Positions 10,905-22,640 of a DNA stretch of 64,000 nucleotides are shown one piece after another (position 1 is the stretch's first letter; each line of letters begins with the position of its first letter). Source of the DNA: Diplolepis rosae. Taxonomy: Eukaryota > Arthropoda > Insecta > Hymenoptera > Diplolepididae. The notes beneath the pieces were generated by a model, which worked only from the letters and a program-made list of their open reading frames with translations, was not told where the DNA came from and ran no database searches. The position numbers and the translations under genes were made by a program. Where the stretch lies: contig JAPYXD010000460.1 in assembly GCA_030998225.1 (NCBI GenBank), forward strand, positions 124,001 through 188,000, read 5' to 3'.

Positions 10905-11679
10905 AAAAAAAAAATAATAAAAATGGCAAAAAGCCTAAACAATTTATTATATCTCAAGAGGAAGAATGCGAAAATTATTTTTCTACTTCTGAGGATGAAG
11001 TAATTAATATAGAACCTGAAGATGAAGAAAACTCTGAAAACTCTTGTATTGAAGACATTTTTGACAATGAAAATATCGAAGACACTTTTAATGAACGAAA
11101 TTCTGAAATAAATAAAACACGACGAATAGAAACCAGGGAAAATCTCGAAAATGATAATAATTCAGAATTCGAAGAAAACCGTTTACCCTAGAGCCCCCTC
11201 CACCCAACTCAAAATCTACCAGTCAAATTTTAATGAATAAAAATATCGTTGAATGTCGCAATCAATTAACGATGTGAAAAGATAATTATGTATATTTTTT
11301 TACAACAAATGGAAATCCTCGAGATAATGGATCAAAAAATCTAGAAAAACGTGGAACCTTACCAAAATTTAAAAACTTACAGAAGGGAACAGCGAAAGAA
11401 ATTAAAAAAGGAAACTATTATCATTTTGCTCTTCCGATTGAAGGAGAAATTTAAGACAATTTATCTAAAACCTTAAATAATATAAAATTGTCAATTTATT
11501 CAATACACGAATTATCTGAAAAATTGAATTTACGATCAATTAGTAATTCAAATACTTCAAAAACCAACCATACAGCTTGGAAATAAATAAAATTAATATT
11601 TGATTTAGTTTTTACAAATTTACTTACGAAAATAATAGTTTGTAATGGCATAACGTAATATCCAACAAAAGAACAAAGA
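10905..11679 (+). other. Degenerate linker between RNase H and integrase
   Basis: Coding-like but riddled with stops. 11253-11460 aligns with 15700-16615 of gypsy copy 2 (CGCAA(T/C)CAATTAA, then GGATAATTATG and ATTTTGC(T/A)CT(T/C)CC), showing that both copies once carried the same linker. Confidence 0.5.
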
Positions 11680-12718
11680 TCACAATTAATTGAAGAAGCA
11701 CACTCCTCAGTATTAGGACGCCATAAAGGCGTCACAAAGACCTATAATCGAATTCGCCAAAACTTTTTTTGGGAAAATATGAAAGTCGATATTCAAAAGT
11801 ATATTCAAGGCTGTTTACAATGCCAAATAAAAAAATTAGTTCGGGTTAAAACTAAAAATCCTATGGTTATTACTGATACACCCACTAGTGCCTTCGAAAA
11901 TATATCAGTGGATATTGTTGGTCCAGCACCAGAAACAAAGTCTGGAAATCTGAATATTCTTACTATACAAGATAATTTTACAAAATATTCTCTGGCAATA
12001 CCGCTTCCTAATCATGAAGCTGGTACAATAGCAGACGCGTTTGTGAAAAAATTTATTTGCATATTTGGATCGTCAAAAGGAGTATTAATGGATCAAGGCA
12101 GAGATTTTTTAAGCAATTTATTAAAAAGATCAGCAAAACGCTTTAGAATCAAACAATTTCGCACCACAGCTTTTCACCCTCAATCCAATGGATCACTTGA
12201 ACGATCACATCATGTCCTAGGTGAATATCTCAAACAATTTGTAGCAAAAAATTTAGAATGGGACGATTGGCTAGAATTAGCAATGTTCTCATATAACACA
12301 AGTGTACACGAAGCCACAAAATGTACAACTTATGAATTAGTTTTCGGTACATTAGCCCGTGAACCCTCTAGAGGACCTCTATCACAAAATGAAAAATTGC
12401 AAACCTATGATGATTATTTGATCAACTTTGTCACACAACTACATGAAATGCGAACACAAGCAAGAAAAAATCTCATAACAACAAAAGAAAAATCAAAAAT
12501 GTACCACGACAGAAAAATAAATCCTTTGGAAATAAAAATTCGGGATAATATATTTTTATTAAAGGGAGGAAAAATTAAAATACTAGATAATCAATACTGA
12601 AGCCCTCACGAAGTTTTAGATATACTAGGAAAAGGAAATGTAAAAATCAACATAAAAGGAAAACCGACAATAGTTCACGTCAATCGAATGAAAAGATCGC
12701 ACATAAATATACAAAATT
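11680..12718 (+). pseudogene. Gypsy integrase
   Basis: Integrase inserts the cDNA into the host chromosome. The N-terminal zinc-binding HHCC module is visible (H of EEAH, H of GRHKGVTKTYNRI, then CLQCQ at 11811). In the catalytic core, VDIVGPAP holds the first Asp, MDQGRDFLS the second, and SNGSLERSHHVLGEY the Glu. The C-terminal part continues to MYHDRKINPLEIKIRDNIFLLKGG. A TGA at 12598 interrupts the frame, which resumes with SPHEVLDILGKGNVKI and ends at TGA 12718. The 11779-12600 part is open over 273 codons, the best-kept region of the element. No envelope frame follows. Confidence 0.88.
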
Positions 12719-12720
12719 GA

Positions 12721-14025
12721 TTAACTGAATTTGAATTCAAACTTAAAATAATATAAACTTTACATAAAACCAAAGCGTTTAGAATAACTAAGCCAGGAAA
12801 AGTTTTTAAATAAAAAGATACTTTGAAATTTTATTCTAATCATATCTTTTCTATTTCAGAGATTCGAGAAGCTCACTGTACCTTCAAATTTCAATATATT
12901 TCATTGTCTTTTTTCAGAGCGAATTAAACTTGTTAACCCTTTTAGTGCCGGGAGCCGATATATCGGCTCCTGCTACACTGGCGAGAAATGCCAGAGCCGA
13001 TATATCGGCCCTCACCTCGTAGCGCTTTACTATTCGCATTGCGGGAGAAATAATCCAAATAAATTTGTAATACGCTATAAATGATCTAATTCAAAACTGT
13101 TTTTTGAGTCATTCAAATATTGTTTCTCGTTTGGTTTTTATGAGCATTTTCCCAAACCCTAGTAAAACTATGAAATTCGGCCGGTTATTCTCGCATAGGC
13201 ACCTATTTTTCGCCCGGCACTAAAAGGGTTAAACTAGAAAGTATTTGCCAAATTGATCAAAGTTTCTTAAGTTTTCTCTTCTGTTCAGCACAAACTAAAA
13301 ATCTAATGTCATCACAAAGAAAATTATACCTCTTTAAAATTCTTATAAATACTTTCTTTACATTTGATTCAATCATTCTTGTTTTTGTTCATTGACTATT
13401 TAAAAAACAAATCAATAACTTCTTTTTAGTAAGAAAAATATTAGTTTTCATACGAATCATCATTTTTTTATCACTTATAGAAAAATATAGAAATATTTGC
13501 ATTTTTTTTTTCTTTGTTCGATAAAAAAAGACTTTTTCTGACAATAATAAATATGCACTTCATAATTAGTGCCATCATAAATATAATTTCAATTTAATAA
13601 TACACTAATCAAATTGAAGTCCATGAAAATAATTTTCAGATCCAGTAAAAGTAATAATAAACAATCGCAATGCCATGTTTTGAAGAAATGAATTTTAGAC
13701 TTAACCAAGTTTTTTCTCTTTAATGTACCAAGTTACGACGTCTATTAATTAATATATGTAATCAACGATCCTAATATTCTTAAAATCTCTATTAATAATA
13801 TATATGTCAATTTTTTTGTATGTATTATCAATAATTTATAATGCTTTCCAGATTTTATTTTTACTAATGTATACATTAACGATCGTAATTCTTGGAAAAT
13901 GTTCATGTTATAAATTGTTAAATTAAATTAAAAATATGTTCTTGATTGAGTAAGCATCTTGGATTAAAAAATGTATTCTTCCACCGAAGTTTCAATCGCG
14001 GATCGTTAGCACCCCGCGTTCGAAT
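12721..14025 (+). other. Gypsy 3' noncoding region
   Basis: AT-rich, no gene. It is interrupted by the MITE at 12937-13228 and leads to the polypurine tract. Confidence 0.5.
12937..13228. mobile_element. piggyBac-type MITE (292 bp)
   Basis: The 16-bp termini CCCTTTTAGTGCCGGG and CCCGGCACTAAAAGGG are perfect inverted repeats, flanked on both sides by TTAA (12933-12936 and 13229-13232). TTAA duplication with a CCC terminus is the piggyBac signature. Near the left end, AGCCGATATATCGGCTC is a palindrome that recurs about 45 bases on. It is too short to encode a transposase. Confidence 0.85.
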
Positions 14026-14037
14026 TAAGGGAGGAGG
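14026..14037 (+). promoter_or_regulatory. Polypurine tract of gypsy copy 1
   Basis: TAAGGGAGGAGG abuts the TGTCACG LTR start at 14038. This is the expected plus-strand primer position. The same arrangement occurs at 31937-31950 and 48083-48096. Confidence 0.8.
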
Positions 14038-14374
14038 TGTCACGTCCCGCGACTCTACCAGCTGGAGTAACAAACAAATTACGGAAGCAATGAAGGGATC
14101 AAGGCAACATTACCACGTCCTTGATTATATCGACTCAACAGCAAGATCTAATAGGAATTAGGAAGATCGTTGAAGTCGAAAGGCAGATTTAAATATATAT
14201 ATTTGGCTTTGACATTAAAGCCTGGTAATAAATTTCATCGGAACGTGAGTCATCGATGAAGGCAACTCAGTCGATCTTAAGCTTCAATACCAAATATGGA
14301 AAAGATGGTACACCTTGTTTTTACTTCCACAGTAGTTGACCCTTTCGTTAGAATCGAAAAGCATATAAAATAGA
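14038..14374 (+). repeat. Truncated 3' LTR of gypsy copy 1
   Basis: It begins TGTCACGTCCCGCGACTCTACCA and shares GGTAATAAATTTCATCGGA and GATCTTAAGCTTCAATACC with the first LTR. About 120 bp near 14070-14200 is absent from the first LTR. Homology stops near 14374, just after the TATA-like position (GCATATAAAATAG). Confidence 0.75.
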
Positions 14375-15317
14375 ATCACAATATTTTATAATGTTATTAA
14401 GAATCATTGTCAAAATGCAACAAATATTAAATAATAACAATGTTACTTTAATTATTTATAGTAATTATCATTATTGTTGATATTCTTATTTGATGTTAAT
14501 CAACGATCAGCAATTAATTATAAAATTCGTTCTTTTTAATAACTATTCAAATCACTATTATTATTATTTTGTTATTTCATAAACAAAAACAATTCTAATG
14601 GACTTCAAAAAAGCTATTGAAACCATGGAAATCAAATTCCCATACTTTCTACCTACGAGTTGAAACTACAGACGAGAATATAAGCCAGGCTGAGAGGCCT
14701 AAACAGCAGTCTAAGGGAGCATAAGATCGAGGAACATCATTTGAACCGGTTTTTTGTCGTACAGCAATAAATCTTTGTGGCCGTAATTTCCACGTGCTCG
14801 GGAAAACTAATCTATTAAAAACGGAGTGAATTTCTATAACATTGGATTTAGTGCCATTGTCATCGAGATACCAAACAAGGATACCCATTAAACAAAGGAT
14901 TAACCTGCCACTGTTGGTCAACAAGGTTAATTAGGGGAGATACCCGATTACCAGAGGATCAACAGAACCTGAATGATTATCGTTTTCAAGAGGCCTCGGC
15001 ATCAAGAACAACCGGTAAGTTAAAATAACATTGTTTTTATTAAAGTTCTCTTTTGTCTTTGAGCGCTTTAGACTCACGGTGTGTTTTTCTTTAAGGTTGG
15101 ACCAATCAGACTCGACCAACCAAAAGAAGACAGCCTGCAACCAACAATTAAAAGTCGCTTGGGTCAAAATAAAATTTGTGTTTATTATAATAAACTATTA
15201 TTAACATCAATTGTAATCTGATTTATTTAGCTTGCCCTCTACCCGGTTAATTGTTAATTTTAACAATAAACAGATGAATATAGGGTAATTGGCTCTAGAC
15301 TTTAGGTAGGAAATACA
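14375..15317. other. Unassigned sequence between gypsy copies
   Basis: 14400-14480 resembles the DNA upstream of the first LTR (3225-3304). 14640-15170 has a more balanced base composition and looks like LTR or leader material of another element, but I recognise no gene in it. It probably joins gypsy copy 2 at its left side. Confidence 0.35.
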
Positions 15318-17260
15318 TGCCATATTATAATTTAAAACTTAGGACGTCACAATATACTGAAGAAATTAAACAATTAATAAATCAAGAATATTCATCGAAA
15401 AGTGATGATGACAATGATGAAATATGTAATATTGTGTTTAATTTTAAGATTATAAAAGAAGGATCAATTTTTGGCATCTATGAAAAAAAGTACTAAACAA
15501 TTAGACAAAGAAAATTAATTCAAAATTAATAATAAAAAGTTGATTGATATAATAATAGATCAAATGAAAAATGAGGCAGATGAAAACGCTCTTTACAAAT
15601 TGGTTCAAGAATAAAATATTTCGAAAATATTTTGGTTCCCAATTTTTGAAGGACGTCATGGATTAAGAGGCTGGAATATCTAGGACACAGAATAACATAA
15701 TTGAATACCGCAACCAATTAATAATGAGAATGGTATATTACGTGCCTAGGCGCACAATGAGGGTTATTGCGTAATGAGCGACAATGCTCGCAGGAGATCG
15801 AAGCCGAGGCGCGATCAGTACTGCGAGCATTGTCGCGAGTCTCGTAATTTCCCGAATTGTGTGCATGGGCACGTATTCTATTTTATGTGACTTCGGTGCG
15901 TATACGAGTTTTTATGCGTACAATCGAATCTAATCTAGTATTGTAGACGTTTGCGGCGCTAGTCATTACACTTGATATGTCACGACTAGTCCCAGCCATT
16001 TTGATTTTATCGATCTTTTGTAGTAGTAATGGATTTTAATAGACGCATGCGCAGTTCAAATGTACAAGGCTTTGCGAGTAAGGTGCTAACGCTGTACGAA
16101 GAAGAAGAAGATTGCGCTCCGTTGCATGGCTTTAGGCGCATGCGCAGTTTCAATTTTTACATTTCATTCCTCTGTAGCGCAATATACTACATTGCGCCAC
16201 TATTAACTGTAGCGAAAAAGGAGTTTGCGCTGGTGGGACGTAATAGTATATTGTGCAACTAGGGAAAAAAATTTATTTTGCAAGTGTGAAGTTTGATGCT
16301 CGAACAAAGCGAGGGTAACAACCACACGAGTAAAATTAATGTTTTTCCCGTCTTGCACGCGATTTTTTCTTTTACTAGGGGGTCAGAAAATAGATTTTTT
16401 TCCCGCACGGGTCAATAAAAATTATTTAATGACCATCTAGTAAAAAAAGGATAATTATGCATAGTTTGTAACCGATAACAGAGAACCTCGCGATGTTCCA
16501 AACTCTTCGTAAAATGTGAAAAATTACCAAATTTTAAAAGTTCACAAAAAGTAATAGTCCAAAAATTACGAAAAGGAAATCAATACCATTTTGCACTCCC
16601 AATTAAAGGCGAATTCGAAACAAGTAGGAGAAACGACCAAAGATATTAAGTTAGCAATTTATTCCCTTCGTTCAATGGTAAAAAAATTGAACATTAAATC
16701 AATCAGTATTGCAAAATCACGACACATCAATAACGTTTTGTCGGAAGAAATCTTAGCCACATTGAAAATAGCAATTTTAAACTCTCCAGTTGAAATAATA
16801 ATTTATATTGGATTCACACAATACCCTACACTAGAACAAATGAATCAATTGATCGAAGAAGCTTATTCATCTGCTACAGGAGGACATAAAGGAGTAACAA
16901 AAACTTATGATAGAATCAAGCAAAAATATTATTGGGAAAATATAAAACTGGATATACAAAAATATATACAGCTCTGTTTACAATGACATCTTGAAAAACT
17001 TGTTCGGGTTAAAGCAAGAAACCCTATAATAATTACCGATACATCAAGAACTGCATTTGAGATAATTTTGATGGATATTGTTAGGAAATCACTAATAAAT
17101 TTATCACAAAATCAATATATACTTACTACTCAAGATGACATTACTTAATATTCATTAGCACAAGATTTTAAAATGGGAGATAGTGTATTTTTACTGGAAG
17201 GTGGAGAGTTAATGGAATTCGAAAATCGCATCGTGAACGCATTGATTTATTATATTATTT
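15318..17260 (+). pseudogene. Gypsy copy 2 pol remnant (linker and integrase N-terminus)
   Basis: 15318-15730 and 16443-16990 align with the linker and integrase start of copy 1. The frame 16591-16986 contains NQLIEEAYSSATGGHKGVTK (zinc-module His), then KQKYYWENIKLDIQKYIQLC. A TGA follows where copy 1 has CQCQ. Most of the catalytic core is missing: sequence jumps near 17155 from the start of the core to the C-terminal KMGDSVFLLEGGE (about 17170-17210), equivalent to IRDNIFLLKGGK of copy 1. The copy is broken by stops, by this deletion and by the inserted element at 15731-16442. Confidence 0.75.
15731..16442 (+). mobile_element. Non-autonomous DNA element A, inserted in gypsy copy 2
   Basis: It interrupts the linker exactly where copy 1 is continuous at about 11280. 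The start, GTATATTACGTGCCTAGGCGCACAATGAGG, matches the inverted end of a second copy at 26600-26680. Internal blocks (CGAGCGACAATGCTCGCAGG, ACTTCGGTGCGTATACGAG, a GAAGAAGAAG run and ATGCGCAG) are also shared in reverse complement with 26050-26680. The right boundary (about 16442) is set from where copy 1 alignment resumes. It encodes nothing recognisable. Confidence 0.7.
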
Positions 17261-17273
17261 AATCGTTCGTTAA

Positions 17274-17498
17274 GTTAATATAAAAGCATTATGGCCTTTT
17301 TCATTCATAAATGGAATATTTAATTATGACTACTCCAACGTACCAAATTGGTCTCAAGATGTAGCAAATACAGAAATACTTAATGACATAATTTTAACCA
17401 TTAAAATAAGAGGATCTTATGCATATTACAATTTACTGACAAGCTTACGACAATCTAATCAAGAATTTTTAGCTGACATTTTAGATATGCCCAACTAA
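17274..17498 (+). pseudogene. CARD-like (death-fold) segment carried by gypsy copy 2
   Basis: The 74-codon frame contains ALWPFSFINGIFNYD, then a helix-rich stretch ILNDIILTIKIRGSYAY and LLTSLRQSNQEFLADILD before TAA. The pattern (IL...I..RG..A...LL..LR.S.QEFLA.IL) resembles the C-terminal helices of caspase recruitment domains, such as those of initiator caspases. The match is by pattern memory only. It sits between the integrase C-terminus and the glycoprotein remnant and has no obvious start codon, so it is probably the 3' part of a larger lost frame. It could instead be an unrelated helical accessory sequence. Confidence 0.4.
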
Positions 17499-17639
17499 GT
17501 ATACATTTAATAATTTTTCAAAAAAGTAATTTATTAGCATTCGCAAACTGCTAATTGAGAAATATCATTTTATGGGTAGTTAAACTGAAACTCGAGAAAA
17601 TCTACAACATCATAGGATTCGATTGCGGTTCAAATCAAT

Positions 17640-18486
17640 CAAATATTACAACATTATCTTTACTAGAAGTACGAGAATGTGATATTCAGAATCTCAGGTA
17701 CAAGTAGAAAAGATACATATTCAAGTTTTGAAATTGAGTGACTTTACTTTGACAAAAATTATGGAATGTAAAGTGGAAGTAGACAGAAAAATTGAATAGT
17801 GTGAAATGCCCTCTCACACATCTGCTGTTATTAATGGATACAGATAATACATACAAGAAGTTTCTAGAGATCGATTTAATAAAATGCATGAAGCAGGAGT
17901 ATTTTTAGTCTCTACAAATACACAAACAACCAATATACCGAATAATACTACTAGAATACTAAGCAACAATTAATATAAGTATAGACAAAATTCATTGAAA
18001 ATTTGGAGTAATTTGTTCACTCTCTGATACTACATACGTATTGATGAACTAGGAGATGGATAAACTTTTTGGAATCCATTACCTAACGATAATTGTAATT
18101 TTCGAAAATATACAGTACTGTAAGAAGGGTATTCCCTAACTACCAATGATATAACTTTCATTCTAGCTCAGAAAGCTATGCGACCTGTGTGTAACTACGT
18201 TTTAACAAGTACAGAAAATCCAAGAATACTAATTTTTGAAACTACTGGATGAAACACGTTTTTAGAAAATTAACAGGTACTAGTTGGATATATAGATCCT
18301 TTTACAAAAATAAATTCAAAATTAATTTATGTCGAAAGACACATTTTTAGAGAAATGAGCAAATTGTATCAAGATCTTTTAACCCATGAATGCTAACTTG
18401 AACAGCAAGTTTTCAAAAATTCTCCAATTATAGAAACTCAAGCAGCTGATGAATTTTCATATCATCTAATGGAAGGTCCAGTAGTC
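17640..18486 (+). pseudogene. Decayed retroelement envelope glycoprotein, N-terminal and middle part
   Basis: Downstream of the integrase remnant, in the env position. Coding-like blocks in shifting frames include QVQVEKIHIQV, LSDFTLTKIMECKVEVDR, a Cys/His-containing block and AQKAMRPVCNYVL. The motifs recall the chuvirus-type (Jingchuvirales) glycoproteins known to be captured by insect retroelements, and this is a recollection of family appearance, not a search result. At least five stop codons and several frameshifts make it non-functional. The frame is cut at 18486 by a 6.5 kb transposon. The membrane-proximal part lies beyond it (24966-25290). Confidence 0.5.
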
Positions 18487-18775
18487 CAGTAAAATTAGCC
18501 GGAAATGGCTTTTTTCGCATACTCCTCTGTAAATTTTCTTAAAAATAATAAAAATGCTAGAAACATATAAAGTATGAAAAAAGATCGTAAATAGTGTGCA
18601 TAACTTTTAGTGGCGAGTTTAAGTGAAAAAAAGTGTTTTTTGTCTTTAAGGCGTTCGCGGCCAAAACTATGAGTCAGATAAAAAAATGTTTCAAGCAAAA
18701 GTTGTAGCCAGATAATTTATGAACAAAATGGCACAAACCTGATTCCCAAAAATAATTTGTTTACGAAATATTTTA
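18487..18775 (+). repeat. Outer left TIR of the 18.5-25.0 kb transposon
   Basis: Reverse complement of 24690-24965. Shared phrases include ATGCTAGAAACATATAAAGTA, GGCGAGTTTA(A/C)GTGAAAAAAA and CCCAAAAATAATTTGTTT. Confidence 0.7.
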
Positions 18776-18889
18776 TTTTATTATTATTTTTTTTTTGTTT
18801 AGCATTTGAAACTTCAGAGATGTTTATTTCAGCTACATTGATTACATAGTAAGTACAGACTTGGTTTTTATGTATGTTGCAAAGTGAAC

Positions 18890-20830
18890 AAGATTATGGT
18901 ACAATATGCAGGTAGTAACGGAGCAAAGAATACGATGGGCATCTAATTAGACTTTTAAATTGCAATGTTCTCAAAATAAGATGTTGGAACGACAAGCTGC
19001 TATATTTGGTTTTGCGATAAGACTCTCTATGTTTAAGGGCAGATGTAGTAACATGGGAGTAACATAAAAGCTCTGTACGATCCTTGATAAATAATAGTTT
19101 TGCTTCTGCGAGTAGGATATTAGTTGTGGTGCTGATGCGTAAACCAAGAGCACTTCTAATAGTTATATACTGAATTCTCTCAAGTTTGTTTATCAAATTT
19201 ACTGAAGAAGGGAAGTAGATGTAACAGCCGTAATCTATTAGGGAGCGCACAAAGCTCTTGTATAATGTTATTAGCGTACTTGGATCAGATCCCCACCATG
19301 TACCGCGCAAAAATTTTATGATATTTGAAGCTCTCATACATTTTTTTTAACGTAGTCAACATGAACAGTAAAAGATAGATTATAGCCAAAAAATATTCCT
19401 AAGAAACGTACGCTTTCACTAGATTTTATAGTGAGGTTGTTGGTCGTTATCTCAGTATTACCAGGAAGAGTTTTATTCTTGTTAAAATGTATCAAAATAA
19501 TCAATTTCTAGGCCCAGGGAGAAAAGGTTTTTTGCCATGATGGAAACAGCTTCAATCAGTAAACCTGTACCTCTTGCAAGGGATCTAAAGTTGATGTACA
19601 CGGCGATGTCATCTGCAAATTATAAAATGCAGACGCTTTTAGAAACGTTATCTGTGATCGAGGATACATATAGAATGTAGAGCAGTGGGCTCAAAACATC
19701 CCCCTGAGCGACTCCTTTGTGCACAGTTCTAAAGTTGATGGTGGAGCTTTCTGTAAAAACTTGTCTGTCATGAGTTATAAACTTTATGAATTTTAATACA
19801 TGGGTAGAGCAACTAATTGAGGCAAGTTTAGACACTAAGATGGCAATGTTTACATGGTCAAATGCACCTTTAACATCCAGGGATGCAGGAAGGACTTCCT
19901 TCCTTTTTTTAAAAGCTTCGCCTACTTTCAACGTTAGATTTACAGTATTATCGTTGCAAGACTTTCTTTTGCGAAAACCTGATTAGCTATTCGGTAATAA
20001 GCCCTTAAATTCAGCCCACCATTGTTATCTGTTCCTTAATAAAGTTTCGAAAAGCTTGCAGAAGCACGAAGTCAGAGCAATGGGCCTGACGTTTTTGCCG
20101 TCAGATTTATTTATGAACATGACGATGCATTTTTTCCAGCTTTGAGGGTAGTTTTTAGTTAGTTACAGATTTTTTAAAATATCTAATAGCTTAAATATCT
20201 AATATTGGGCTGGTAGCTTTTTAATTATTTCAAAATTAATTCTGTCCATACCGGGAGACAATTTTATATTTTTATCACTTAACTCAATATTGAATTCAAC
20301 AAAATCAAAGTGTGAATCGAAGAATGTATTATCTTCACACCGAGGAAGCCAATCAGCGTCTGTTTGAGCCCAAGGTGGACTTAATTCATCCAGTGCAGTT
20401 TTATTTTTGTTTTGGGTCTGTAGGTTTTCACAGCTGTGTTGTGGTTTTACTTCGACCCAATTGTTTTTAAAGATTTTACATTTATTCCAGACAAAGGTTT
20501 GACTGATATGAAAGTTTATACTGTTGGAAAATTTTTTAAAACAATCTTTCTTTTTATTCTTGAATAACTTTTTAGTCAATGCACAGTATTTTCTATAATT
20601 TATTAAATCGTTTAGTTCTTATGTGAATTCCCATTTCTTAAAAAGGGCACATCTTAGTCTCTTGGTGCGATTACAGTCTTGATCTAACCATGGGACTGGG
20701 TTTTTGACTTTGTTTATATTGTAACATTTCTTTTTGACGGGGGTAGAAACTCTTACAGCTTCTGCAATAGTATTTACGAAGAAGTCATATTTTTCTGTAG
20801 GATTTGAAATATCGTTGTCGGATGACAAAA
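18890..20830 (-). pseudogene. LINE ORF2: reverse transcriptase domain
   Basis: Successive minus-strand pieces: the connector 20828-20619; LSPGMDRINFEIIKKLP (RT motif 1) ending at 20199; GKNVRPIALTSCFCKLFE near 20100-20040; SLDVKGAFDHVN (motif A) and GVAQGDVLSPLLYILYVS (motif B) in 19931-19620; then a stop followed directly by FADDIAVYIN (FADD catalytic motif, about 19610-19580). The thumb-like segment FLRGTWWGSDPSTLITLYKS is at 19337-18894. Several stops and frameshifts separate these pieces. Confidence 0.75.
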
Positions 20831-20908
20831 AGTTTGTATAATTAACACTTAAGTATTTTTCAAAGGAATTCCAATCTGTACGTTTTGACTGACTTTTGAA
20901 GGTTTCTT

Positions 20909-21570
20909 TTAATAATATGCTTTCTCAAAGGATTCATTTATGAGAATGAGGAAGTGGTCAGAATCCCAAGTTTCGTCGTATACGTTTACATCAATTAAAT
21001 TACTAATATTTATAGAGGAAAAAATTAAGTCTAGATTGGATCGATAATTTCTATGAATATCAATATACGTACTAGAATTATTAATATGAAGAAATAGATG
21101 TTTGGCTTCTGTAGCATTTTTAAAAAATTTACCATTGGAGTCGGTGAGTGGGCAATTCCAAAAAGAGTTTCGAGCATTGAAATCTCCCAAAAAAATACAA
21201 TACAACTTTTGTCTTTTACATTAGACACAATAGTGTTCCATTCATTTTGAGTGAAATTGCTTGGGGGTCGATAACAAACAATAAGTCCGAGGTTAGGTTC
21301 AATTTTATCAAAATTTAGTCCACAAATTTCAACTGATTCATTTGGACTGTATAAATTTTCGAGCTCAACGAAACTTAGATTCTTTCTAATGAAAATTATC
21401 ATACCAGGAAAGTAAATATTATCATTTTTTGTAAGCCACGATTCGACACAAACAAAAATATCACAGTTTTTTATTATGCTTTCAATATCTTTTGAGCGCT
21501 GAGAAATGCTTCTGGAATTCCAAAATAGAATTTTTAAAGTTAATTTTTGTGTTGGTGGTGTAGTAGCCAT
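20909..21570 (-). pseudogene. LINE ORF2: apurinic-type endonuclease domain
   Basis: The endonuclease nicks target DNA to prime reverse transcription. ORF2 starts MATTPPTQKLTLKILFWNSR. Motifs in order: WNSRSISQR, VCVESWLT (metal-binding Glu), GLIVCYRPPSNF, then after a frameshift near 21195 LGDFNARNSFWNC (catalytic Asp/Asn), NLDLIF and WDSDHFLI (SDH motif). All signature residues are visible but in two frames. Confidence 0.75.
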
Positions 21571-22290
21571 GGTGCTGTGTAAGATGAAGTTTCATTCTGC
21601 TTCACTTTCTTCGTAAGAGCTCTAATCTTCAATGTTGTAGGCAGATAGTTTTGACGTATTGTATTTAATCGGGTTTGTAGTCTTTTAATTCTGTTTTTAA
21701 ATTTGTTTACGGTAATGTAAGCACTTATATCTATGAGCATTTTATCTAGAGCAAGATTATCATTGGTGTATTTGAGTGTTAAATCCAGTGTATTGGGATT
21801 ATCGTAAGCTTCGACAAGGTACTCAGTTAGTCTTTGTGTATCGAGAGGATATTTGTCAGTATGTTTATTGATATGACTTTTAGCAGGTTCAAGTTGATCA
21901 GAGACCTCGCTGAATGTGACACTTGATTTCTTATGCTTCATTCGTTTGGCGATGTTTTTATTTTCCACAGTGTTCCACGAACTTTCGCTGTTTGTTGACA
22001 TAGGTGGGTCTCTTTTAGTGCCAAGAGGCGGCATTGGCATTTCGGGGAAAGTAGAATTATTAATATTTTGAAATTTAGCTGAGGCGGCCTGTGATTGAGA
22101 AACATTTTGCGCCGAGTTACCATTAGGAGGAAGGTGCCAAGATGTATTTTGATTTTAACAGAACTTATCCACATGGCCCTCTTCTTTGCATAAGAAGCAT
22201 GCAAGCCTCTCGGTTGACAAGTATGTGTGGTATGATGTATCATCGTAACGTTGTGCGCAAAGATGGGACACACATTTGACAAAATAATGC
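21540..22290 (-). pseudogene. LINE ORF1 (zinc-knuckle, Gag-like)
   Basis: ORF1 of these LINEs is an RNA-binding Gag-like protein. The minus strand at about 22200-22155 reads ACFLCKEEGHVDKFC, a CX2CX4HX4C knuckle, followed by a stop where the frame would continue. The downstream frame, from an internal Met at 22040 to the stop at 21540, is polar (MPMPPLGTKRDPPMSTNSE...) and ends in TAPWLLHHQHKN. Its end overlaps the ORF2 start (21570) by about 31 bases, a layout common in I/Jockey elements. Confidence 0.65.
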
Positions 22291-22640
22291 GTTTTGATCT
22301 TGTAATTAAAGGTCGAATTTCTAAGCTGTGAGATCCGATGTTTATTTTTTAGGTGGGTCAGTAATAAGAGATTCTGCCGTTTCTTAGCTGTTTAAATATA
22401 TGCACACGCGACTATGGAAAATACGAGACACGAACCTTACATTTTTCGATCAGACCAACTTGCCAACTGCTAGGGTGTCAATGACAACCGTAAAGTTCAC
22501 TATATTTTGACATTCACCGCGTTGGCAATTGACGCATATTTCTGAGCATTGCACCCTGTTTTTTCGGCAGCTGCACGATTTTCGTTTACACCCAGTTTTG
22601 CATTAATTATAATTATTAACATTTATGATTAAGTTAAAAT

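Larger units (their letters stand above)
3305..14374 (+). mobile_element. Decayed Ty3/gypsy LTR retrotransposon (copy 1)
   Basis: The parts are in canonical order: LTR 3305-4078, primer-site candidate 4095-4112, leader with tandem repeats, gag with a CCHC knuckle, protease, reverse transcriptase, RNase H, linker, integrase, 3' noncoding region, polypurine tract 14026-14037 and a second LTR start at 14038. PR-RT-RH-IN order defines the Ty3/gypsy superfamily. Several stop codons and frameshifts in gag and pol show the copy is dead. The second LTR shares its first ~340 bp with the first but is truncated and carries ~120 bp absent from the first. The two LTRs are therefore diverged, or belong to two related elements. 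A piggyBac-type MITE sits in the 3' noncoding part. Confidence 0.85.
18780..22640 (-). mobile_element. Jockey/CR1-like non-LTR retrotransposon, broken
   Basis: On the minus strand: ORF1 with a CCHC knuckle (about 22280-21540), then ORF2 with apurinic endonuclease (21570-20909) and reverse transcriptase (about 20400-18890). A T-rich run at 18780-18800 is the complement of the 3' tail. No RNase H is seen after RT, as in Jockey and CR1 clades. The 5' end is unclear and probably lies in 22300-22640. Multiple frameshifts and stops show it is inactive. Confidence 0.75.
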
